A stretch of DNA of 64,000 nucleotides from Musa acuminata AAA Group (Eukaryota; Streptophyta; Magnoliopsida; Zingiberales; Musaceae), in NCBI RefSeq assembly GCF_036884655.1, contig NC_088356.1, forward strand, positions 16,079,001-16,143,000, in the 5' to 3' direction. Below are positions 55,509-64,000 of the stretch, one piece after another (the first letter of the stretch is position 1; each line of letters begins with the position of its first letter). The notes beneath the pieces were generated by a model. It worked only from the letters and a program-made list of their open reading frames with translations, did not search any database and was not told where the DNA came from. The position numbers were made by a program, and so were the translations under genes.

Positions 55509-56250
55509 TGAATTATTTCCAAATATAAGATTTCACTTTCCTTTAGATAGAAAGAAAAAGAGGGGGAAATCAGAGGGTGGGGTTACGGCCACAACTGACT
55601 CGATTTATACACCGGAGATGAGAAATTAAGAGTACGAAAACGGCGACTAAATTGAGAGAGCATCAAAAGGCAACCGAAAGATAGAAAAGAAATGTCACCA
55701 AAGCTCATATAGAAATGAAAGAATCCACCACTGAAACAACATTTTATGGGCATCATTCTTTGATAGAAGAGGAGTAAAGATCACCTTCGGAAGGAAGCGT
55801 CGAGACGAGGACGGAGAGAAAGCAAACGCCAGCCTTTCCCCAGCACCCAACCTAGCAAAAGGGCGAAGCGTGGCAAGCTCAATGCAGGGGCGGTGACACG
55901 AGGATACGTTGACTGGGGACGGAAGTAATGAACGTTTCGGTCGCTCAACAGCATCATCATCAGATGGAGGTGATGGGATCGTGGACGATCGTGATTAACG
56001 CACAGTTGCGCGTCTCCGCTCTCACCCGTCACTTGATGTGCGGCCGGAACCAAGATTCGAATCTTAAAGTTATCCTGTTGATGGACCACCCGTTATCGAG
56101 TTCTGGGCCGTTCGATGTGGTGATTATACCGGGCCATGTGTGATCATCACAACCGAGTCGGTGCCCGATTCCGTGGTGATCTAAAATCCCGGGGCACTCG
56201 GCCAAAGTGTATGACGTATGAGTAGAACCGAGCTGGGTCCCATTCGGGTC
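55509..56250 (-). promoter_or_regulatory. Candidate promoter and first non-coding exon of the RING-H2 gene
   Basis: A local rise in GC content (55780-56250) upstream of the RING-H2 gene. On the minus strand it has CT-rich leader-like sequence and a possible splice donor (GAAG/GTGATC near 55796). A TATAAAT-like box on the minus strand near 55604 is an alternative start region. Frames at 55781-56089 and 55928-56143 show no recognisable protein. This is inference from composition and position. Confidence 0.3.
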
Positions 56251-57916
56251 TGCCTCCGGTGGCTACATGAGATAGTTTGGCTGGTTAGGTTACGGACGGT
56301 GTATCTTCTTTTCATTCAAATATTGACACCCGCACGCAACGCAACATCCCCTCTTCCGAGCAAAAAGAATTAATAATATGGATGATGAGATTTTTTTAGA
56401 AAGGTTAAGTAGTCAATTATTATCATTATTAATTCTTTTCAAGAATTAATAATTTTTTTCGAGACCTGAAATTAAAATTTTATAATATATTATTAAAATC
56501 TTTAATAGCTAGACTAATTAAGATCTTATGGACGAGATCGACCGTAACAATTTTTAAGTCATATCAACAACAAATTTCTATGGACCATTAATATATTTTT
56601 TTATATAATTTTAGGTATTAGAAAATATATTTTTTCTTCCTCGACTGACTTCATCGAATAAAAGTAATTTGGATGACCGTCTAATCGATAAAATTTTATT
56701 TTGATATCATCTAATTTCATCGATTCGTACAAAATGAGTCTAGAAAGATTTGATTGATGTATATAATATGTATATCTATCCCTTCTCATTTAGTGATTTT
56801 TGGATTTGAAGATCTAAATTAAGTTTAATATAATATATCCTATGAAACCTGAGAATTCGCGCGCATCCAATTATGGTTAATCTTCATTCAACTAAGTGTC
56901 GTCATTAGACTGCTTGTCGAAATAGCAATCGACTTTCGTACCCATTAAAATTTTGATGAGAACATTAGGGGTGTTTTATAAACTATATTTTTATACTAGC
57001 TAGTGTTAGTCACAAAGATTAGCAATAAATGGTATCATCCTTCCAGTAATATTATTCAAATGAAAATTTGAAATGTCTTCTCAAAACAAACAACCATATG
57101 AGAAAGTAGCAAACAAGCTCTAATAGGATTGCATTAAGAATCATAAAATGGATGACTCATGGCTCCTTGTAGCACAGCCTAACAAGTAAATGAATGTAGT
57201 CTCCATCTATGAATCAAACTTAATGCTACGAGAAGAAATAAAAGCAAAACATATCAACAAAAACGTGTTGGATTGCAATTTCATAAATACCCAAAATAGA
57301 GTGAATCATCAATCAAATATCAATTAAATCATATAACATATCATGGTCATCATAGGTCAGGGATCACATAATGGCGTTGATCAAGCACCCTAAACCATAG
57401 CTGAATAATGGGTCTACTTGACTCGAACAAAATAGGTTCTCAACTGAACCAATACCAATTTCATCTAAAACTAACTTTGAAACACCCTAAAAGTAATATA
57501 ATTGGATTTGACATATTCCAATTTTGGCTAAACAAGCTCGAACTGATGGGGACTACACTCGAATCACCCAAGACCACCTTGAATCGATCAAATTAATTAG
57601 GTTCAATTACAGCATGTGATCGTAGCCTGGACTATTGCACATGACGACAAAGCACAGACTAAAATGAGCCATGTTTGAGCTATAGACCACATCAGGCTAG
57701 GCCTCGGCGAGCTACAAGCCACAAGTCATGCCCAGCTATGCACCTCATCTTGTCTAATCACATTGTGCTACAAGTTGCGCCTAGTCATGACAATTCACTG
57801 GTCCACATCGAGCTGCACCTAGGTTGACTGACTTATTGGGATAGGTTGACCCGTCCAACTGATCAGTATGACTCATATCAAACTCGATTCTAGCCGAACA
57901 CAAATCCCTTTACTTC

Positions 57917-57953
<37 letters not shown>

Positions 57954-58695
57954 CAAAAAGTTTAAGACTGATCAACTAAAAAAATCTTTAGACATACCTC
58001 TAAACTGGTAATACAAGATTTTCTAAAATCATTTTAACAAGAATTAAGTTCTTCCTTAGAATCAAGTTCTTTAATTATTTCAACAGAAAATAAAATTTTT
58101 AGACGGGCACTATCATAAATCTGAATCTTAAAACATGAATATCATGAACATTTATTTAGAAAATCATACAAAAATCAGGTACATCAAATACTAGAAATAA
58201 TGCATATATATAGTTTACATCAACAACATAAGTTTAATTAAAAAAATGATGAATATGAATGAATAATAAAAATATACATGAATAACATCTTTTTAATTCT
58301 AAAAAATAATGAATAGTAATATTGTAGATAAAAAAATTTAAATTTAAAATAATTAACAAGAGAGAGGTAGAGAATTAACTTCTCTTACCGATACCACGAA
58401 GATCCTTCTCCCTCTTGATATATCCAAAACCCTTAGTCATATTATTGTTGAATAGGGGATTTATTTATTTTAAGTAGGATATGAGAGAGGATTTTTCATT
58501 AAAAAATATTATATTTTTTAATTAAATAATTAATAATTAATTATATTTTGTTCCTAACTTTTTAGTTGAATTAGGAATTAGATTTCACCTCAAACATATT
58601 AACCCACTATGGCAAAATTTTCAATATAAAAAAATTATATTTTAAGAAAAAATATTACAAATCAATTGCTGTATAGTGGGAACTTAGTATTGAGG
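56251..58695. other. AT-rich intergenic sequence, no gene seen
   Basis: No domain-bearing frame, LTR boundary or RNA gene recognised. It holds the TA microsatellite listed separately and a moderately GC-richer stretch at 57600-57900 without recognisable content. Confidence 0.5.
57921..57951. repeat. TA dinucleotide microsatellite
   Basis: About 15 uninterrupted TA repeats. Confidence 0.95.
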
Positions 58696-60097
58696 TGTTA
58701 GGATTATAATAACACAACGAGAGAGGGTGAATTAGTGATATAATAAATTTGAACTGATTTTAAAGTTTGATCGATAAATTTGTATCGAAAATGTGATTAA
58801 ACAAAAATGCGAGTAAGGGTTGCGAGTAAAGTAAATGAGTAAGTAACAACAAATCTAAAGCAAGAGAAGGAATACAAACTAATTTATAATAGTTCGATCT
58901 TTCCTAACCTACGTCCACTCTTCATTCCTCTTCTCTCAAGGCCATCAGATTTCACTATCGATTTTCTTTCTAATGGGCGAAGATCAACTACTCTTATTAC
59001 AACTTTTCTCCCTTTAACAGACTTAGGAGAGAACATCCACAATCACTCTTTAATAAGATTTCTCACCTCCTACAACTTAGAATCACCTCTAAACTCAAGG
59101 AGGAAGAGACTTAAACAATGCTCAAAGAGAGAGTTTATAATAAATTTATACTCAGGAATATGTGCTCCATCAATCAAGCATAAGTGAAGTATTTATAAGC
59201 CTCAAAAGGCTTTAAAAATGGAGCAAAAAATTTAAATTCCTAAAATTTTAGGGTACTAGCGATACTACGGTCGGCATTGTATGATATTACCACTGTAACA
59301 AGGCCATGAATCATAGCGGTAGTGATATTATCGTCGGCATGGGCAGTACTACCACCGAAAATACCAAAAAAGCATAAATAGTACTTTTCAATTGACTCAA
59401 GCAATATTATTACTTGAGCTCGGTAGTACCATCAATTAGGCCTAGTTTAGGCTTTTGATTTGACTTTCTAATAGGCTCAATTTAGTTTCTTAATAAGTTG
59501 GTATTATTTTGACCTAATACCAACTCAATTTGTCCTAAAAAGATCTCGATCAAGACTTTAACAATCTAACCACATATCCAACACAATTACGAAGCTTTCA
59601 GTATGTTGTATGCCATTTTGACATGTCGTCCAAACCATCAACACATTGTCCTTTTCTTCGACATATCGTCTGATTTATTGATATTTTGACTTTCTCATGA
59701 TATTTGATCTTTTGATGTAATACTCAATTCTTCCAATACAATGCCCAAACTTATAGCACTATATCCAATTTTCAGTATGTCAATCAATCCTTTAGTTAGA
59801 CATCCAATTTTTAATATGATATTTTTCTTAGCACAATGTTTGATTCTCCTACTTCGATAATTTTGCCCTTTATAGCACGGTGTCTAATTTTCAGTATGTC
59901 AACCAATCCTTTAGCTCGACGTCCAATTTTTAATATGATATTTTTCTTGGCACAATATCTGATTCTCTTACTTCGACAATTTTTCCTTTTAATAGTTCAA
60001 GTCCATGATCGAAGTATTTTCTTTGTTAGTTATCTCAAAAGCATATTAGTCCATAAACTCATCAATTGATTTTATCATCAAAATTTAGGATTTAATA
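58696..60097 (-). repeat. Degenerate 3' LTR of J
   Basis: Alignable with LTR H at both ends (GGGTGAATTAGTG near 58726; ATCAATTGATTTTATCATC near 60061), with a decayed GC array (59260-59440). CG dinucleotides are largely replaced by TG or CA. Confidence 0.75.
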
Positions 60098-61440
60098 TTC
60101 TCTCTCTTTTTTATAATGACAAATTGATGATGAGGTTTTAACAAGACTCCCCTATCTATTTGCTATTTTAAAATATTATAATAAACTTGAACTTAAATGA
60201 TCATATATCCTTTTAAATGTATATACTGAATTTAAGTTAATAAAAATTTGATGTTGTTGATATTATAATTCATTATTCAAGCCCAAAAATTAATGTTTAA
60301 TTAATTTATAATTTCAAGTTATAATCATTTCAAATTTTAAATTTTAATAATTATCACTAAGTAATATCAATCAAAATATAACTATAAGTTAACCATTTGC
60401 ATAACAAAAAAACATAAGTAAGATATTATGATTCTTTCTGTTCATGTATGAGTCACCACTTCTCCCCCTTAGTTAACAAAAAAAAATATTCCTCTACCTT
60501 TATTAATAAAAAACATATGAGCTATTACTTCTCCCTCTTCGTCATAAAAAAAAAAAAAAAAAGAGAGTGATATTATGGTATCATGTTACTAATTTTCCCC
60601 CTTATATCAATGTTCCAATAATGTATAAATAAAAATTACTTTGATATTATTGCATATGAAGGATCCCAATATTATGTTATCGAAGATAAGTTTAAGTTAT
60701 GGACACCGAGAGATTAGTTAATGATGGAGTCTCAATAAGACTCCTCTATATGATCTTAAAAATATGATAAACTTGAATTTAAAATAATACATCTTAAATA
60801 GTAGTCTTAAATTTAAGTTGAGATAAATTCAATATTGTTGATATTATCATTGCAAGCACAAATATTCAATAAAGTTTTAAATTTTAAAAATAATTAACAA
60901 AAGTTAGGCATGAGTCACTACTAATAAAAAGTTATAAAAGCATCATAAATTTCCTTGTTCAACACATAAGCTATGTATGAATCACTACTCCTTCTTTGTC
61001 ATCAAGAAAAAAAAAGAGATACTTCTTGTCATTTATCATCAACAAAATGAGTATACAAGTCATGAATACAAAGAAGTCATATAAAATAAATCTCAAATAT
61101 TGAAAAATCATAATTCATTTGGATAAATCTCCTTCTTAGTCATTAGCAAAAAGAAACAATCATAGGAGATCAAATAGTAAAAGATCTTGACTCATACAAA
61201 AGAAATTTCAAGCCATGAATACCAAAATATCATGATTTATTTAGATAAATCTCCTCCTTAATTATTAATAAAAAGAAATAATTATATAAGAATAAATAGT
61301 AAAAAGTATTGATTCACACAAAATAAATCTCAAGTCATGAACACCAAGAAGTCAAATGAAAGATCATGATTCATTTGGATAAATATCTTCTTTAATAAAA
61401 AATAAAGAATAATATGAGAACAAATAACAAAATATCTTTA
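60098..61440 (-). other. Spacer of element J
   Basis: AT-rich with repeated blocks of AATCTCAAGTCATGAACACCAAG type (about 61040-61400) and polypurine-like CTTCTCCC sites. No gene. Confidence 0.6.
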
Positions 61441-61984
61441 ATCATACATTTGAAAGATTCAACATGCTTAATTCTCTTTTAATAAATTAAATTGTGGTTT
61501 AATAAAATATCTACTAACTGATATTTCATGTGGCATCTAAAGATATATCATAATTGTTAATATGATCCCTAATAAAATAATATCTAATGTTAATATGCCT
61601 AGTCGTAAAGTGTTGAATAGGATTCTTTGTCAAATAAACTGCACTAGTATTATCACATTTTATAGGGATATTTTTTAGACAAAGTCCATAATCTTTTAAA
61701 GTATTCTTTATCTATATTACCTATGCATAGCATGCACCTAACGCAACATATTCAGCTTCGACTATAGATAATACGATAGAGTTTTACTTTTTGGAAGACC
61801 AAAAAATAAGTGCATGACCTAGGAGTTGATAAGGTCCAAAGGTATTTTTTTGTGTCTATTCTATATCCTACAAAGTTAACATCAGCATAAATAATTAAAT
61901 CAAAATTTTTAGATTTAGGATACCATAATCCCAAATTAAAAATTTCTTTTAATTATCTAAAAATTATTTTAACTGCTTTATAAT
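61441..61984 (-). pseudogene. RNase H remnant of J
   Basis: Minus-strand decayed RNase H, for example LGLWYPKS.NFDLI.YAD-like sequence at 61870-61930 and a WMKNTL-like stretch near 61700. It carries many stops and A/T substitutions and corresponds to 43437-43960 of element E. Confidence 0.75.
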
Positions 61985-62433
61985 GAGATCATTTTGCTTT
62001 ATACTTTGATCGCTATCATAGTTAATCCTATACACATAAAACCTACTTCAATCAAGATAATTATTGTAAAACTTGAATCAAATATAGTTCGGTATATCAT
62101 TGGTTCATCGACGCTTCGTATGATTATTCGACACATCATCCTCTCTTATGGCCTATTGCCCAATCGGCCAGTTGACCTCCGCAACTCTGATTTCTTTGGC
62201 ATAATATTTGCTCTTCTTGGCCCGATGCCCAAACCCATGGCCTAAAGCCTTCTGCCTATACGTCGATCGATCCTTCAGCTCAACGTCTAATCTTCTGACA
62301 TGTTTCTCTCCGGCCCAACATGATTCTTCCTACTTTAATTGTCTCTCCCTGATCAAAGCTTCCTATGTCACTCAAAATGCAAATCAGATAAACACTATTA
62401 ATTAGTTTCATCATCAAAATCCGAGAATCAATA
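61985..62433 (-). repeat. LTR start fragment with the extra module
   Basis: Minus-strand first ~450 bp of an LTR of the B/E type, including the module seen at 11540-11870 (plus strand ...CATTGGTTCATCGACGCTTCG...). It probably belongs to J as the remains of its 5' LTR. Confidence 0.75.
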
Positions 62434-63146
62434 GTTGATGTTGTCAAGCGGTAGTACCGCTAGAGCTCGAGACTCTGTCAGGCGGTAGTACCGCCAGACT
62501 AGGTGGTGATACCGCCCAATGTCAATCTACAGGTAGTGGTACAGCCCAATAATGGCGGTGGTATCGCCAGTACCCCGAAAACTGGGGATCTGATACTTTT
62601 TTGCTCCAATTCTGAAACCAATAAAACATAGAGAAGTGATAAATACCCTTTACTTCTCAACTAATAAAATACAACTATAGTGAAATAGCTTACAAAATTT
62701 GAGAGTTCACCTCTATTGTTTCTAAGTGTGAAAGTTTGTAAAAGGAGAGTGAGACACTTGTGAAAGTTCTATAAAGGGGTGATTGATTTTTGCCCTTCAA
62801 GAAAGATCAATAGTGGAAACCGATGACCTCATTGGAGGAGGTATCAGTAGTGAATATAGGTTGGACGACCGAACCACTATAAAATTGGCGTATTCGCTTC
62901 TTAGTGCATACTTCACTTTTGCTGTATTCTATTTTACTTCATTGCAAACTGTCCAATCCCCTCCTCTCTACTCACTTACAAACTTATTCGAGTCAAATGG
63001 TCTTTTTAAAATAATTTTCATCGAACTAAGAGTTTCATCGTATGAAGTTTTTCGAAATTGATTAAATTTATTATTTTTATCTATTGCACTAATTCAACCC
63101 TTCCGCCCCCCCCCCCACCTCTTAGTGTCATTCTTGATCATAACAC
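62434..63146 (+). repeat. 5'-truncated copia LTR L
   Basis: Right-hand part of an LTR in plus orientation: GGCGGTAGTACCGCC array (62450-62570), AAATACCC leader, then CACTAATTCAACC, a C run and CTTAGTGTCATTCTTGATCATAACA. No primer site follows; another LTR end begins at once. Confidence 0.75.
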
Positions 63147-63463
63147 ACATATTAAAGGAAGATCGATATTGGAAGCCGGTGGCCTGGAGTGAAGATTAAT
63201 CGGGAGTAGATATAGGTCACGACGACTGAACCACTATAAATCGGTTTGCATTTCTATTTTGCTGATTACCTTTATAACAAACTGCTTTATTTCCTCATTA
63301 CTTTAGTTGCATACTCTTACGAACGTTTTTAAAGTTAAACATTATCAAAATGATTTTTATCATATGAAGATTTTTGACTCAACATGATTTTTAAGTACGC
63401 ACTAATTCTCCACCCCCCCCCCCCCCCCGCCCTCCCCCCTTCTTAGTGTCATATTGATCCAAC
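63147..63463 (+). repeat. 5'-truncated copia LTR M
   Basis: Second, shorter LTR end in the same orientation: GGAAGATCGATATTGGAAGC ... a C-rich run at 63412-63438 ... CTTAGTGTCATATTGATCCAACA. It is followed by sequence without a recognisable primer site. Confidence 0.7.
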
Positions 63464-63703
63464 AATCTTTGGATGGAACTCTTTCCACTACTACATCTCC
63501 TCGGGTCATGATATCCCTGTTCAAGTGAAATCTCCTCAGAACGTGCTTAAACTTCGTTGCTCTAGAGAGGTCGCAGGGCTTCTTCCTACCAATAAGGATA
63601 TCTCGTTGCTCTAGCTCGGTTCAAGGTATGGTATCTTAAGATGGAACTCTAGGAGAATCCCTTTGCCAATACCTGATCATAAAGTTTAGCATATGGGTAC
63701 TTT
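63464..63703. other. Unassigned sequence
   Basis: No gene or repeat recognised between the LTR end and the tRNA-like sequence. Confidence 0.45.
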
Positions 63704-63777
63704 GTTAGAAAAGCTTAGTTAGTTAGAGCATGTGATTGCTAACCATAAGGTTGAAGGTTTAGGTTCTCCTTCTAGTA
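63704..63777 (+). pseudogene. tRNA-Asn-like pseudogene, anticodon GCT
   Basis: 74-nt sequence that lines up end to end with plant nuclear tRNA-Asn(GTT) as I remember it. Acceptor arms (GTTAGAA with TTCTAGT) and D arm (GCTT with GAGC) still pair with wobbles. The anticodon stem and T stem each have a mismatch, and the B box is degraded (GGTTTAGGTTC). Nearly all differences are C-to-T or G-to-A. The anticodon position reads GCT rather than GTT. A tRNA-derived SINE head is an alternative, but no SINE body was recognised behind it. Confidence 0.55.
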
Positions 63778-63882
63778 TTAAAATATTAAAAAAATCGATG
63801 ACATCCTAATCAGCCCGATGTGATTTGGGTTTGAGCATGCAAGAAGGGTGAAGTATCGTCAAGGTATATATGCTTTTCTAAG

Positions 63883-63941
63883 GTATATGAGCATATCTAC
63901 CTTAGAGCTTTTCTAAGTCTAAGGTAGATATGCTCATATAC
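63883..63941. repeat. Perfect 24-bp inverted repeat, 11-nt loop
   Basis: Arms 63883-63906 and 63918-63941 are exact reverse complements, with an 11-nt loop. The loop sequence GCTTTTCTAAG also occurs immediately before the left arm (63872-63882). No terminal inverted repeat element or gene was recognised around it. Confidence 0.9.
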
Positions 63942-64000
63942 TTCGGGGATAACTTATATGAAGATCGAGATCGAATATGGTTTCTTCACCTAATCCCTTT

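Larger units (their letters stand above)
58696..62433 (-). mobile_element. Old copia element J with internal deletion
   Basis: Minus-strand, strongly AT-shifted copia: 3' LTR 58696-60097 (plus strand TGTTAGGATTATAATAAC ... GGATTTAATA) and spacer 60098-61440 with several CTCCCCCTT-like polypurine sites (for example near 60463 and 60595). RNase H remnant 61441-61984 follows. It is joined directly to the first ~450 bp of a 5'-type LTR (61985-62433, ending GAGAATCAATA). Everything between RNase H and that LTR piece is missing. No target duplication is visible. Confidence 0.75.

Noticed and set aside
55781..56143. Overlapping frames on both strands in GC-richer DNA beyond G3
   Set aside because: No recognisable domain and no support from neighbouring exons; more likely promoter or 5' UTR of the RING-H2 gene.
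57408..57596. 62-codon frame in the right intergenic region
   Set aside because: No motif and no supporting context.
63704..63777. Functional tRNA-Ser(GCT)
   Set aside because: The body aligns with tRNA-Asn, lacks the long variable arm of tRNA-Ser and has stem mismatches and a broken B box.

Overview
The window is plant nuclear DNA. It is almost entirely nested LTR retrotransposons around one intact host gene, an intronless (in its coding part) RING-H2 ubiquitin ligase on the minus strand at 51813-52766. Families of Ty1/copia Sirevirus type and Ty3/gypsy chromovirus type, tRNA-iMet primer sites and the zinc-ribbon plus RING-H2 architecture all point to a flowering plant. The dominant LTR family ends in a poly-C tract followed by CTCTTAGTGC...GATCCTAACA, which I associate with banana-family (Musaceae) genomes; that placement is from memory and tentative.

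Left block (1-23318), a nested stack. An old, AT-shifted copia (D; LTR end and gag at 22419-23318) was hit by a minus-strand chromovirus (G1; gag to protease at 15389-16480, leader, primer site, LTR 17799-22418). G1's LTR was then hit by a 4.2-kb TG...CA unit (18088-22308, 5-bp duplication CAACC) that looks like a solo LTR and carries a 1.7-kb CT-rich repeat. G1's protease region was hit by a minus-strand copia LTR (14770-15388). That LTR was hit by plus-strand element B (6500-14769), a non-autonomous copia with only a truncated gag. B's 5' LTR was hit by element A (1-6499), and B's 3' LTR was hit by a solo LTR (12074-13308, duplication GCAAG). Element A is the most unusual: between gag and an RNase H remnant it carries a broken envelope-like reading frame behind its own LTR-like GC-hairpin leader.

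Middle block (23512-49885). A second chromovirus G2 (minus, 23512-28852) keeps recognisable gag, protease, RT, RNase H, integrase and chromodomain but has lost the RT catalytic centre. Next come an unassigned LTR (28853-29956), copia LTR H with its spacer (29957-32122), a 5' LTR plus truncated gag on the plus strand (E2, 32123-34562), and minus-strand copia F (34563-49885). F is split by element E (39794-49519), the only complete copia here: two LTRs, primer site, polypurine tract and a perfect GTTTT target duplication, but a gag-pol full of stops.

Right block (49886-64000). The RING-H2 gene sits in ordinary AT-rich sequence. A 1.8-kb deletion derivative of the same chromovirus (G3, duplication AGAAC) lies about 0.9 kb upstream of its start codon. 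After 2.4 kb of featureless AT-rich DNA come very old copia remnants (J, L and M, 58696-63463), a decayed tRNA-Asn-like sequence (63704-63777) and a perfect 24-bp hairpin (63883-63941).

No autonomous, coding-competent transposon is left: every gag or pol seen is truncated, interrupted or deleted. The only gene with a complete, conserved product is the RING-H2 ligase.
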